The position numbers and the translations under genes were made by a program. Below, piece after piece: positions 8,714-16,900 of a DNA stretch of 64,000 bases (position 1 is the first letter of the stretch; every line of letters starts with the position of its first letter). This stretch comes from Methanomassiliicoccus sp. (GTDB lineage Archaea > Thermoplasmatota > Thermoplasmata > Methanomassiliicoccales > Methanomassiliicoccaceae). The stretch covers positions 62,001 to 126,000 of the forward strand of contig JAWQJJ010000001.1 in assembly GCA_033485155.1 (NCBI GenBank). Reading direction: 5' to 3'. The notes below the pieces were generated by a model. The model worked only from the letters and a program-made list of their open reading frames with translations, was not told the origin of the DNA and made no database searches.

Positions 8714-9217
8714 ATGTCCAGCATGATAGCCCACATTTTACTGGAGTATTCCTCGGACGGTCCCCCGCCTTCCACCGTGGACCGGAGGATCCAGGGCATG
8801 GGGCTTTCCCGGGACGGGGCGTACCTCGTTCTGGAGGCGGCCACCGAGGAGGAGCTGAACCGGAAAATCGACCGGCTTCACGAGGCGTTGCGGGGCAGTG
8901 GCGTCCGCTACACCATCGCCGCCGGGCGGTCCCGGGGGGAAGCGGCTGAGGAAACGGAGGTCGCCCTCGAACCGGAACCGCGGGGGGTCGTGCTCGAGGG
9001 CGTCCTCCTCGAGGCCAAGGCCGACGAGGCGATACACCTGCTGCGCCGGAAGGACATGGGGTTCGATGACCTGCTGGACGCCCTCGACCTCGGCGAGGAC
9101 GAGCTGGAGATGGTGCTGCGAGAGCTGGTCGGCGCCGGCCTGATCACCGTCCACCGGACCGATGATGGGATCAACTACCGTCTCGCGGGCCCGATGCTCC
9201 GCTCGCTGGCTCGTTGA
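8714..9217 (+). CDS. Uncharacterised protein with C-terminal winged helix, divergent from priS
   Basis: This protein has 167 residues. The N-terminal part (about 1-75) is an alpha/beta domain that looks like a small substrate-sensing or ACT-like fold (SRDGAYLVLEAATEEELNRK). The middle is acidic. The C-terminal 55 residues predict a winged helix (FDDLLDALDLGEDELEMV, then a hairpin TVHRTDDGINYRL). I do not recognise the family. ATG 8714 follows AGAGAG; the frame is open to 8615, but that extension would run into priS. Its 3' end overlaps the convergent membrane protein gene by 47 bases. Pairing with primase may mean a regulator or a replisome-associated factor; this is inference. Confidence 0.6.
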   Translation: MSSMIAHILLEYSSDGPPPSTVDRRIQGMGLSRDGAYLVLEAATEEELNRKIDRLHEALRGSGVRYTIAAGRSRGEAAEETEVALEPEPRGVVLEGVLLEAKADEAIHLLRRKDMGFDDLLDALDLGEDELEMVLRELVGAGLITVHRTDDGINYRLAGPMLRSLAR

Positions 9218-10214
9218 GCCTCCGGCGGCTGGCCACCGCCAGCGCCACCAGGGCGATGGGCACCGAGATCCAGATGGAGGTAGCGACCGACAGAAGGCCG
9301 GCCGCGGTGGCTGTGGTCAGGGTGACCCCCGTCCTGGCGAAGATGTCGGCGATCACCGTGATGTTGCCGCTACCGCCTGGCAGGAAGACCTGAAAGGTCA
9401 TGGCCAGAGAGGAGGCGACCACCACCGCAGGCAGGGATGCCAGGACCCCCAGGGCGGCCATGATGAGGGCAAGGCGGGAGAACTCCAGCGCCCAAACCGG
9501 GATGGTGAGAGCCGCGGCCAGGAACATCCATCGGCGATCGGAGCCTCTCCCGCCCCGCCGAGCCTGATCGAACGAGTCGATGGTCCGCTCCACCTTCTCC
9601 CCGACCTCGTCGGCGTAGCGGCCCCCCCTGAACCGTCGGGCCACTCGGTTGCTGATCCTCCCGCCCCACTCCACGATGTCCGGTCGGCGAAGGACCACGA
9701 TGACGGCGAGATTGGCCCCCGCCACCAGTCCGCAGACCGCCGCCAGAGGCCACCATGATCCGGTGGGGGTGGAGAGGTACAGCACTGCCACTGAGGCCAC
9801 CAGCACCGCGGTAACCAGGACGAGGTCCATCACCTTCTCCGCCACCACCGTGGCCAGGCCGGTTCCGATGGGCACCCCCTCAGCGCGGTGCACTCCCCAG
9901 ATGCGGGCGCCCTCCCCCGCCACCTTGATAGGCGTAAGATCGTTGATCGCCTGCCCCACGGCGTATTGGGACAGCACCACTCTTCCCCTGACCCGGTGCC
10001 GGGCGCTCCTCAGCAGCACATGCCATCGCAGCGCCCTCACCGCGATAGATAGGAGGTAGAGCAGTACGGCTGCGGTCACCAGGACGAGGTCGGCGCCGGC
10101 CAGGCGGTCGGCGAGCTGCCATGGCCCCGCCTGCACCACCAGGCCGGCGATCAGCGCCCCGCTGAAGATGAGGACGATGGCGTACCCACTTCCCGGTCCG
10201 CGTTTCCACCTCAT
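9171..10214 (-). CDS. UPF0104/LPG synthase TM-type flippase-like membrane protein
   Basis: This is a 347-residue polytopic protein with about eight hydrophobic segments. It resembles the lysylphosphatidylglycerol synthase transmembrane (YbhN/UPF0104) family, widespread in archaea and thought to move lipid-linked substrates. Family-like features are the early RALRWHVLLRSA segment and the N-D-x-x-P-x-K-x-G-E-x-x-R motif (INDLTPIKVAGEGARIW). The late FLPGGSGNITVIADIF region, after AMTFQV, is a third. The start ATG at 10214 has AGGTGC-like bases before it in the minus direction (cctaccat). No dedicated neighbour points to a substrate. Confidence 0.8.
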   Translation of the reverse strand: MRWKRGPGSGYAIVLIFSGALIAGLVVQAGPWQLADRLAGADLVLVTAAVLLYLLSIAVRALRWHVLLRSARHRVRGRVVLSQYAVGQAINDLTPIKVAGEGARIWGVHRAEGVPIGTGLATVVAEKVMDLVLVTAVLVASVAVLYLSTPTGSWWPLAAVCGLVAGANLAVIVVLRRPDIVEWGGRISNRVARRFRGGRYADEVGEKVERTIDSFDQARRGGRGSDRRWMFLAAALTIPVWALEFSRLALIMAALGVLASLPAVVVASSLAMTFQVFLPGGSGNITVIADIFARTGVTLTTATAAGLLSVATSIWISVPIALVALAVASRRRLNEPASGASGPRDGS

Positions 10215-10342
10215 GGTAGGTGCTTGGAAACCACTAGGTCATAAGGCCAGTCATGCCGTGGCGGCGCCAGAAGGGGTTGCGAACCGCTTCGACAAGCCTA
10301 AATAGAGCTATACAAATGGTGAAGATTCAATAGGTGACATAG

Positions 10343-11221
10343 ATGGGAGCTGTATCAGCTAACCTTCGGGTCCTCATGATGTTCAGTGTTCTGACGGCTA
10401 TTTTCGTGGCCATCGGCTGGGTGGTGGGGATCTACTTCTTCGGCAACTGGGTCGCCGGAGCGATTGTATTCCTGGTCATCGCCGGGCTCATGAACTTTAT
10501 TTCATACTTCTTCTCCTCGAAGATCGTCCTGGCGTCCTACCGGGCAAGGATCGTCAACGAGGCGGAAGCTCCCCGGCTGTACCGCATCGTCAGGCAGGTA
10601 TCCTCCACCGCCGGGCTGCCGATGCCCCAGGTGGCCATCGTGCCGACCATGAATCCCAACGCCTTCGCCACCGGCCGCAACCCGCAGCACGCCACCGTGG
10701 CCGCTACCGAGGGTATCCTTCAGCTGCTCAACGACGACGAGCTAACCGGGGTGCTGGCCCACGAGATGGCCCACGTCAAGGACCGGGACATGCTGGTCAT
10801 GACCGTCGCGGCCACCCTGGCTGGCGCCATCTCCTTCGCCGCCCGCTCCTTCCTGTGGGGCAGCATGTTCGGCGGAGGGGACCGCGACAACGGCAACTTC
10901 ATCATCGCCTTGATCGTGGCCATCACCGCGCCCATCGCCGCCATGCTCGTCCAGCTGGCGGTGTCCCGCAGCCGGGAATATCTGGCGGACTACGAGGGGG
11001 CCATGATGATCGGCCGACCCATGGCTTTGGCCAACGCGCTTCGCAAGCTGGAGACGGGCAATAAGGCCAGACCGATGAACATGGGTAGCCCGACCTCCTC
11101 GTCGCTGTTCATAGTGAACCCATTCTCCGCCAGCGGCCTGGTGAAGCTGTTCTCCACCCACCCGCCCATCGAGGAGCGCATAAAGCGCCTCGAGGACCTT
11201 GCCAGCGGCATCCGCCGGTAA
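10343..11221 (+). CDS. htpX: HtpX-type membrane zinc metalloprotease
   Basis: This 292-residue M48 protease degrades misfolded membrane proteins. It has two N-terminal membrane segments (about 9-32 and 36-55). The zinc site HEMAH is at residues 140-144, a second hydrophobic hairpin lies near 155-205, and the third zinc ligand is in SREYLADYEGA. The start ATG follows AGGTGA at good spacing, with an A/T-rich CCTAAATAGAGC about 50 bases upstream. A T-run lies just after the stop, facing the convergent PHP gene. Confidence 0.94.
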   Translation: MGAVSANLRVLMMFSVLTAIFVAIGWVVGIYFFGNWVAGAIVFLVIAGLMNFISYFFSSKIVLASYRARIVNEAEAPRLYRIVRQVSSTAGLPMPQVAIVPTMNPNAFATGRNPQHATVAATEGILQLLNDDELTGVLAHEMAHVKDRDMLVMTVAATLAGAISFAARSFLWGSMFGGGDRDNGNFIIALIVAITAPIAAMLVQLAVSRSREYLADYEGAMMIGRPMALANALRKLETGNKARPMNMGSPTSSSLFIVNPFSASGLVKLFSTHPPIEERIKRLEDLASGIRR

Positions 11222-11234
11222 AACCTCTTCCTTT

Positions 11235-11918
11235 TTATACGACCAAATCGCCCAGGAGGTTCGTCCTCCTCAGGAACTGGTAGGCCTTGTCCAGGTTGTA
11301 GACCTCGGCTAGGGAGTGGTGCACGTCGGTGCCCACCGACACCAGCACCTTGTCGTGGAACTCCCGATAGTACCTCTCAGCCCTCTCCCAATACATCATC
11401 CCGTCCCGCTTGTAGGGCCAGGCGGTATTGATCTCTACGAACACTCCGTGAGAGGCTATATGCTCGGCCACAGAATCGGGGGGCCAGGGGCCGAAGTTGC
11501 GCTCGATGTCGTTGTGGGCGAGACCGCAGGGAACGTTGATCTGGGAGAGCAGAGGCTCTAGATCGTCCAGCTCGGTCCCTTCCTCCATTTCCACATATTC
11601 GAAGAGCACGTAGTCGAGCTGGTTGAGGAGGTCGATCGGCAGGGATTCCAGATCGCAACGCTGGGGAGCGGTGTCGATCTCCACCCCCACCAGCACCGCG
11701 ACCTTGGGGTAGTCGCTCTGCAGTTCGCGGATGACCTCGATGTAGTTCTCCAACTGGTTGGCATACAGGGAGTTGCATTTCTTGGTCATCAGATGGTCGC
11801 TGATGCCGATGTGCGTCAGGTGGTTAGCTTCCGCGGTAAGGATGATCTGCTCCGGGGTGAAGTCTCCATCGGAGAACTTGGTGTGCGTATGCAGATTGAT
11901 CAGCGAATTTGCTCCCAT
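11235..11918 (-). CDS. PHP-domain phosphoesterase
   Basis: This is a 227-residue protein of the PHP family (histidinol-phosphatase / polymerase-type metallohydrolases). Metal-binding motifs are visible: NLHTHTKFSDGD at residue 8, ISDH about residue 40, GVEID near 79, and the late GTDVHH. The middle ENFGPWPPD-type region is unusual and the substrate is unknown. Its start codon lies inside the 3' end of the hps-rraA gene (19-base overlap), so the two are probably co-transcribed and coupled. A role in sugar-phosphate metabolism is inferred from that pairing. Confidence 0.85.
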   Translation of the reverse strand: MGANSLINLHTHTKFSDGDFTPEQIILTAEANHLTHIGISDHLMTKKCNSLYANQLENYIEVIRELQSDYPKVAVLVGVEIDTAPQRCDLESLPIDLLNQLDYVLFEYVEMEEGTELDDLEPLLSQINVPCGLAHNDIERNFGPWPPDSVAEHIASHGVFVEINTAWPYKRDGMMYWERAERYYREFHDKVLVSVGTDVHHSLAEVYNLDKAYQFLRRTNLLGDLVV

Positions 11919-13201
11919 TTCTCCAGCTCCTGGACCTTGGAGAGGGTGCCGCCGCGCTTGATCTCCTCCCTGATCCGGTTCTCCCGCTCGGCGACGTCCA
12001 CCGCGCGGTTGGCAATCTCCACTGCGCGCTCCTGAGGGATTACAATGACCCCGCTTTCATCCCCTACGATCCAGTCGCCGGTCCGTACCAATTGCTGTCC
12101 GCATACGATCTCCAGGCCGATGCCTCCGAACCCCTTGGGCTCTCCGGCATTGGGGGCGACATGTTTGGAGAAGGCCGGGAACCCCATCTCGTAGATGGCG
12201 TCCATGTCCCGTATCGCCCCGTCGATGACCACGCCGGTGACGCCTTTCATCCGGCAGCTCCACGCCGCCAGCTCGCCGAACACCGCGATCTCACTGCCCC
12301 CGACGTCGATGACCAGGACATCGCCCTCCTGGGCATGGTCGATGGCCTCCACCGGCTTGCACCAGTCGCCCTTGGCTGTCTGGACGGTCAATGCCCGCCC
12401 TACGATCTTGGTGCCATGTGCGATGCGCGGATGGATCCCGATCATCACCCCGGCCTTGTGCATGGCGTCGGCGATGTTGCACGTGGATGCCTTTGAGAGA
12501 GCGACGAACAGCTCGTTCTCCCCGTACTTCTTGGACATCTCGGTGGCGATGGCCCGCCCCGAGGCCATAGCCTCCTTCATCCTCCGCGTCGCCCCAGTGA
12601 CGTCGCGGTCCTTGATGATGGCTCCGCCCACGATGATTATGGACGCTCCCGCCGCCATCAGGTCCGGCGCGGTCTCCGAGGTAATCCCGCCGGCCACGGC
12701 GATGGGTATGGAAACGTTCCTGGCAACCTCCCTGACGGTCTCCACCGGTGCGGCCCCGCCCTTCATCTGCTCGTCGATGCCGACGTGGAGACAGACATAC
12801 GAAGCTCCCAGCTCCTCGGCCCGCCTGGCTCGATCGGCCTTGTCCGCCACGCCGATCAGGTCGACCATGACCCCCGCCCCGTACTGCCGGGCGGACAGCA
12901 CCGCCTCATGGATCGTCCCGTCATCGGCGAGGCCCATGACACTGACCACGTCGGCACCGGCCTTGGCCGCTATCTCGACCTCGAAGCCGCCTACGTCCAT
13001 GGTCTTCATGTCGGCGACGATTATGTGACCAGGGAAATTTTTCTTGAGCTCGCGGAGGGTGTCCGAGCCCTCCGACTTGATGAGCGGGGTCCCCGCCTCG
13101 ATCCAATCCGCACCGCCGCTCACGGCCTCGCTCGCGATCTCCAGGGCTCGCTTCAGGTGCATAAGGTCCAGTGCGACCTGCAAGACCGGTCTCATGGGCA
13201 T
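11900..13201 (-). CDS. Bifunctional 3-hexulose-6-phosphate synthase / RraA-like fusion
   Basis: This is a 433-residue fusion. Residues about 4-212 form the OMP-decarboxylase-superfamily Hps domain, with LQVALDL, DWIEAGTPLIKSEG, IVADMKTMD (catalytic DxKxxD) and AGGITSETAP. Hps condenses formaldehyde with ribulose-5-phosphate; archaea use it in reverse to make ribulose-5-phosphate. Residues about 235-415 form an RraA-like domain (STCNIADAM, GRALTVQ, DGAIRDMD, GDWIVGDESGVIVIP), related to 4-hydroxy-4-methyl-2-oxoglutarate aldolases. The Arg-Asp pair of the RraA-type aldolase site appears present (AIRDMD). No Phi isomerase gene is adjacent. The gene overlaps the downstream PHP gene by 19 bases. 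Confidence 0.9.
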   Translation of the reverse strand: MPMRPVLQVALDLMHLKRALEIASEAVSGGADWIEAGTPLIKSEGSDTLRELKKNFPGHIIVADMKTMDVGGFEVEIAAKAGADVVSVMGLADDGTIHEAVLSARQYGAGVMVDLIGVADKADRARRAEELGASYVCLHVGIDEQMKGGAAPVETVREVARNVSIPIAVAGGITSETAPDLMAAGASIIIVGGAIIKDRDVTGATRRMKEAMASGRAIATEMSKKYGENELFVALSKASTCNIADAMHKAGVMIGIHPRIAHGTKIVGRALTVQTAKGDWCKPVEAIDHAQEGDVLVIDVGGSEIAVFGELAAWSCRMKGVTGVVIDGAIRDMDAIYEMGFPAFSKHVAPNAGEPKGFGGIGLEIVCGQQLVRTGDWIVGDESGVIVIPQERAVEIANRAVDVAERENRIREEIKRGGTLSKVQELEKWEQIR

Positions 13202-13338
13202 GGGGACGCGTTAAACCCACTTAACTCTTGTGCGCTCCGTTTTCCCGGCCGATAATCGGGATGTCGGTCCAGGCTATGATATCACTCTGTACCAACGACC
13301 AGGTAAGTTCTTTAGTCCGGGAGGGCTTTGGCGGGGCG

Positions 13339-14061
13339 ATGAGCTCGTCCGGGCTGAAGGAGAGGTGCGTCACCGGCATCGAGGGATTAGACTCCATTCT
13401 AGGGGGTGGCTTCCCACGGGGAAGCCTAGTTCTGGTGACCGGTGTCCCCGGTGTGGGTAAGACCTCCCTGGCCCTGGAGTTCGCGTTCCGCGGCGCAGCC
13501 ATGGGCGAGAAGAGCCTTATCCTCACCACCGTGGAACGGCCGGCCAAACTGGTGGCCTCGGTACCCGAGTTTGATTTCTACGATCCCTCGCTGGTGAAAA
13601 GCGGCATGCTGGAGATCAAGGAGATAAGCGAGCTCTCGGGCGGCGGCCCTGCATACGGCAGCCATGAGGTAAGAGAACAGCTCACCAGGCTGGGGGAGAG
13701 CATCGCCAGCTACATCGCCGAGAACAAGGTGCGCCGGCTGGTCATCGATACCTACCATACCATCTTCTACGGCGTCAAGGACGAGACCCCGTCGAGGGAT
13801 CTCCTGCTATCTATCTCCGAGGCGATGTATGATAACGACTGCACTGGCATCCTGGTGACCGACGCTAACCCGAGCACTAGCATCGAGAGTGTCATCGTCG
13901 ACGGCGTGGTCGTCCTCGGCAACTACGAGCGGCGCTCCGATTTGCTGCGCACGCTGCAGGTTCTCAAGATGAAGGCGACCAGCCACTCCCGTGCCAAATA
14001 TGTAATCGACATTACGGACTGTGGCGTGCTCATCACGCCGATGCTGAGGGGTGGAGCATGA
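13339..14061 (+). CDS. KaiC-like / RAD55-family RecA ATPase
   Basis: This is a single-domain KaiC-like protein of about 240 residues. The entry motif TGIEGLDSILGGGFPRG leads to Walker A GVPGVGKTS and Walker B RLVIDTYHTI, and a C-terminal core strand with basic residues follows (LKMKATSHSRAKY). ATG 13339 fits the family start. TTG 13228, ATG 13261 and ATG 13276 are in frame upstream and cannot be excluded. The gene overlaps the next one by 4 bases (ATGA at 14058). Such proteins act in archaeal signalling, motility (ArlH-like) or DNA transactions. The downstream pilin makes filament regulation plausible, but that is inference. Confidence 0.82.
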   Translation: MSSSGLKERCVTGIEGLDSILGGGFPRGSLVLVTGVPGVGKTSLALEFAFRGAAMGEKSLILTTVERPAKLVASVPEFDFYDPSLVKSGMLEIKEISELSGGGPAYGSHEVREQLTRLGESIASYIAENKVRRLVIDTYHTIFYGVKDETPSRDLLLSISEAMYDNDCTGILVTDANPSTSIESVIVDGVVVLGNYERRSDLLRTLQVLKMKATSHSRAKYVIDITDCGVLITPMLRGGA

Positions 14062-14648
14062 GCAAGGACATCTGCGATGATATCTGCGTCGATGTAGCGA
14101 GGAAGATCGGCGAGGTCGGGCCGTCGGTCGCGGTAGCACTGGAGTTCCCCATGAGCTCCTATTTCGATGTGTTGCGTGGCCTGGTCGACAACTTCGCCCA
14201 TGAGAAGGGGATGCAGTGCATCTACATCACCTCGGCGGTGCCGGCGAAGACGATCCAGGGAACGCTGGAAGCGCTGGAGATCGACCCATCGGGCATCTCC
14301 TTCGTCGACACCATATCGCAGATGATTATGGAGCCCTTGGAACGCGGGTCAACTTCGATCATCTACGTGGAGAGCCCGACCGTGCTGGAAAACGTCGTCC
14401 TCAAGGTCGACTACCTGAACCGCAAGCTCAAGGAGGGCCCCAAGCTGGTGGTCGTGGATTCGATCAACTCGCTCGCCATACACAACGACGCCAAGATGCT
14501 GTCAGAGTTCCTGCACGTCCTCATATCCTGTCTGAGCGCCAAGGAGGCGTACCCCGTCATCCTCTCGATGCAGGAACAGCTTCGCCCGGACGTCCACGAG
14601 ATGCTCACCTTGGTCTGCGACCGGGTGATAAATTTGGGAGAACCATAA
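14058..14648 (+). CDS. Degenerate RecA-fold partner of the KaiC-like ATPase
   Basis: This protein has 196 residues and a RecA/KaiC-like core without a P-loop. The segment where Walker A should be reads VALEFPMSSYFDVL and lacks GKT/S. A Walker B-like strand survives (KLVVVDSINSLA), preceded by IIYVESPTVLENV, and it ends in ILSMQEQL...VCDRVINLGEP as RecA folds do. It overlaps the upstream ATPase by 4 bases, so an active plus inactive heteromeric pair is likely. It resembles halobacterial and Thermoplasmata KaiC-like or DUF835-like proteins; the exact family is unsure. Confidence 0.7.
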   Translation: MSKDICDDICVDVARKIGEVGPSVAVALEFPMSSYFDVLRGLVDNFAHEKGMQCIYITSAVPAKTIQGTLEALEIDPSGISFVDTISQMIMEPLERGSTSIIYVESPTVLENVVLKVDYLNRKLKEGPKLVVVDSINSLAIHNDAKMLSEFLHVLISCLSAKEAYPVILSMQEQLRPDVHEMLTLVCDRVINLGEP

Positions 14649-14721
14649 TATTATATGATTAATTATTTTGATTATTATCTATTTAGAAAGTCGTTATCCC
14701 AGTAGAATAATGACGTACAAA

Positions 14722-14789
14722 TCTTTATAATCCGAGGTAAAACTTCAAGGCTTAAGTAGGCTAACCCTACTACCAATGGAGGACTAAAA
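14722..14789 (+). promoter_or_regulatory. Pilin promoter with 5'-UTR inverted repeat and strong RBS
   Basis: A TATA-like TCTTTATAA (14722-14730) is followed by a perfect 6-bp inverted repeat, AGTAGG-CTAAC-CCTACT (14755-14771). It starts about where transcription should begin. A GGAGG ribosome-binding site (14778-14782) lies seven bases before the ATG. This is one of the few genes in the window with both a leader and a perfect Shine-Dalgarno, consistent with high expression. Confidence 0.6.
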
Positions 14790-15239
14790 ATGATGAAGAA
14801 GATGTGGAAGAACCGCTCTGGTGTATCCCCCGTGATCGCTACCATCCTCATGGTCGCGATCACCGTGGTTCTGGCTGCGGTCTTGTACGTAATGGTCATG
14901 GGATTCGGAGGAAGCGGAACTCCTACCGCCCCGACTGCGTCCTTGACCAAGAATTCCAGCAACCAGGTGGTGCTGACTATCAGCCCTGCAACTGAATACA
15001 CGAACCTGAAGATCAAGGTCGGAGATGGGACTGCTGTAACCCTTAACGCTAGCGATGCAACCGTTGGTTCCGGGGCATCTCTGATAACTGTGAAGTACGT
15101 CGATCTTGGTGGGGATGGAAAGGCCACAACCAGTGATTACTTCACTGTTACCAAGGGCGCGAACAACCCCTCGAGCACTCTGACCCTCCTCTGGGTCAAC
15201 GGTGACACTACCCAGTCTATCGCTAGCCTAGCGATTTAA
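14790..15239 (+). CDS. Type IV pilin-like protein (archaeal Pilin_N)
   Basis: This is a 149-residue class III signal-peptide protein. A short basic leader (MMKKMWKNRSG) is followed at once by VSPVIATILMVAITVVLAAVLYVMVMGFGG, the typical archaeal pilin N-terminus processed by a PibD/FlaK-type peptidase. The remaining 100 residues are Ser/Thr/Ala-rich with beta-strand character and no cysteine. ATG 14793 is a possible alternative start. A T-rich tract (15250-15280) serves as terminator. The assembly genes at the right end of the window (60.7-64 kb) could be its machinery, though distance leaves this open. Confidence 0.88.
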   Translation: MMKKMWKNRSGVSPVIATILMVAITVVLAAVLYVMVMGFGGSGTPTAPTASLTKNSSNQVVLTISPATEYTNLKIKVGDGTAVTLNASDATVGSGASLITVKYVDLGGDGKATTSDYFTVTKGANNPSSTLTLLWVNGDTTQSIASLAI

Positions 15240-15243
15240 ACAC

Positions 15244-15282
15244 CTTACTCAATCCCTTTTATCTTTTTTAATTTCATATCGA
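15244..15282 (+). terminator. T-rich terminator after the pilin gene
   Basis: Immediately after the pilin stop codon the sequence becomes pyrimidine-rich, with CCCTTTTATCTTTTTTAATTTC. This matches the oligo-T signals at which archaeal RNA polymerase terminates. No strong hairpin accompanies it. Confidence 0.5.
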
Positions 15283-15367
15283 ATGCTGCGTCAAAGATAC
15301 AATTTAATGCAGTTTTTATCAACATTTCCTAGTCCAAGTTTTTATCTGACCTCATAGTTGTAAGGCT

Positions 15368-15592
15368 GTGGAGACTGGTTCCAAGCGCCACGAACTGATC
15401 ATTAAAACACTGTATGGCCGCAGGCTCACCACTATCGAGTTGGAAGCATTGTTAAAAAGCGAGGGTGCCGCCTGTCCCGATGACCTCGCCCGCACCCTAA
15501 ACGTCATGCGCCGCAAGGGCCTAATCAAGGGAGCAGTATCCACCGAGCGGGGGGGCTGGGTGTGGTGGATCAAGGAAGAAGTTGAAAAATAG
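15368..15592 (+). CDS. Small winged-helix-like protein
   Basis: This is a 74-residue protein with a predicted helix-turn-helix: LTTIELEALLK, a helix-rich middle, LARTLNVMRRKGLIKGAV as recognition helix plus first wing strand, then GGWVWWIKEE. The start is GTG with no Shine-Dalgarno. A TATA-like TTTTTATC lies about 26 bases upstream (15338-15346), consistent with a leaderless message. It is followed after 20 bases by the esterase gene on the same strand. A DNA-binding role is plausible; the target is unknown. Confidence 0.62.
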   Translation: METGSKRHELIIKTLYGRRLTTIELEALLKSEGAACPDDLARTLNVMRRKGLIKGAVSTERGGWVWWIKEEVEK

Positions 15593-15612
15593 CCCCTTGC
15601 CATCATCCAATC

Positions 15613-16401
15613 GTGGAAAAGCTAGACGTCAACGGGACGGAACGCAGCTACCTCCTGCACCTCCCCCCGAACCCGGTCGGAAGGCCGCTCATCATCGCCC
15701 TGCATCCCCTGGGCAGCAACCCCAATCTGATGGAGGCCATGACCGGTTTCTCCGGCATCTCCGAGCGGGAGACCATCGTCGCCTATCCCGAGGGCACCAA
15801 AGTGTCAGAGGATGGGATGCGCTCCTGGAACGCCCGGTTCTGCTGCAAGGACGCCCTGGCCGCCAACGCTGATGACGTCGGCTTTCTGTCCTCGCTCATC
15901 GATACCATGGTCGATCGCTTCCGTGTGAGCGACGTCCTCGTTACCGGCTTCTCCAACGGCGGCATGCTCGCGCATCTCGTCGGGATCGAGCTCTCCGACA
16001 AGATCGCCGCCATCGCTCCGGTGGCCGCCACTCTCGGGCGCTCGGTCGTGGAAATGAGGCCTAAGGGCCCGCTCCCGATCCTAATCATCCACGGGACCGA
16101 GGACCGCCTCGTGCCGCTGGACGGCCGGGAGTCCAGACGCTTGATTCCGGTCGCCCAGACGGTCGAATACTGGGCCCGTCATAACGGATGCAGTGAAGGG
16201 CCGATAACAGAGGACAGAGATGGGGTCGAGGTGTCGAGATACGCCCCCTGCTCGCTGGGTGCCGAGGTCATCTACTGCAAGGTCAAGGATGCCGGCCACG
16301 TCTGGCCTGGCGGCCGCGTCCACATGCACGGCGAGCGGGATCCCCACACCCTGGACGCGTCAGCTATGATCTGTAACTTCTTCCGCGCCCTCCGGCGATA
16401 G
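15613..16401 (+). CDS. Alpha/beta-hydrolase, PHB depolymerase / feruloyl esterase-like
   Basis: This is a 262-residue esterase of the LpqC/polyhydroxybutyrate depolymerase family. The nucleophile elbow is GFSNGG, the acid lies in HGTEDRLVP, and the histidine is in the hallmark GHVWPGG. The oxyanion strand ALHPLGSN is near the N-terminus. No signal peptide is seen, so it may be cytosolic, unlike many bacterial members that are secreted. The start is GTG 15613. The natural substrate is unknown. Confidence 0.82.
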   Translation: MEKLDVNGTERSYLLHLPPNPVGRPLIIALHPLGSNPNLMEAMTGFSGISERETIVAYPEGTKVSEDGMRSWNARFCCKDALAANADDVGFLSSLIDTMVDRFRVSDVLVTGFSNGGMLAHLVGIELSDKIAAIAPVAATLGRSVVEMRPKGPLPILIIHGTEDRLVPLDGRESRRLIPVAQTVEYWARHNGCSEGPITEDRDGVEVSRYAPCSLGAEVIYCKVKDAGHVWPGGRVHMHGERDPHTLDASAMICNFFRALRR

Positions 16402-16402
16402 C

Positions 16403-16900
16403 TCAGAGGTCGAAATCGTCCTTCCGCTGCATGCGAGGCCTGGCCTGGGGGACCTTCCGGCTGCGGGGGACCGTCGGATAGTAGGCGATGACCAGCGTTC
16501 GAGCGAGGGTGTCTGACCACCGTTTGCGCGGGTCTCCCTCGGTAGCTAGCCCCACCGCGACGTCGAACGGGAGGAAGATGTACCAGAACAGCTTCGGTAT
16601 CGACCGAATGAAGGTCTGCCGGTAGGTTCGCCGCTCGCCCATGGAGACGACCTTCTGGCGCACCAAGGCCTTTCCGACGGTGCGGCCGAAGCGGCCCTCC
16701 ATGAACCCGGCGTACAGGAACCACCCCATGCCGGCGCTGAGCCCGGCGACGACGGTCGTGTTGGTCACGTTCCAGTAATGGAGCGCGAAGTAGATTGGCA
16801 CGAAGATCAGCGTGATGTCCACGAACCCGGCCACGAACCGGCGCAGCCAATGGCGCCGGAGAGCACTGCTGCTTTCCAGTATATCGAAACCTGTGTGCAT
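16403..16900 (-). CDS. RDD family membrane protein
   Basis: This 165-residue protein has the RDD layout: an early Arg in RRFVAGFVDITLIF (first membrane helix with Asp), then a second helix near residues 47-65. The loop GRTVGKALVRQKVV follows, then a third hydrophobic segment (SIPKLFWYIFLPFDVAVGL) with DPRKRWSDTLARTLVI. The C-terminus is basic and cytosolic. RDD proteins are small membrane proteins of mostly unknown function, some linked to ion transport. The 3' end nearly touches the convergent esterase. Confidence 0.85.
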   Translation of the reverse strand: MHTGFDILESSSALRRHWLRRFVAGFVDITLIFVPIYFALHYWNVTNTTVVAGLSAGMGWFLYAGFMEGRFGRTVGKALVRQKVVSMGERRTYRQTFIRSIPKLFWYIFLPFDVAVGLATEGDPRKRWSDTLARTLVIAYYPTVPRSRKVPQARPRMQRKDDFDL

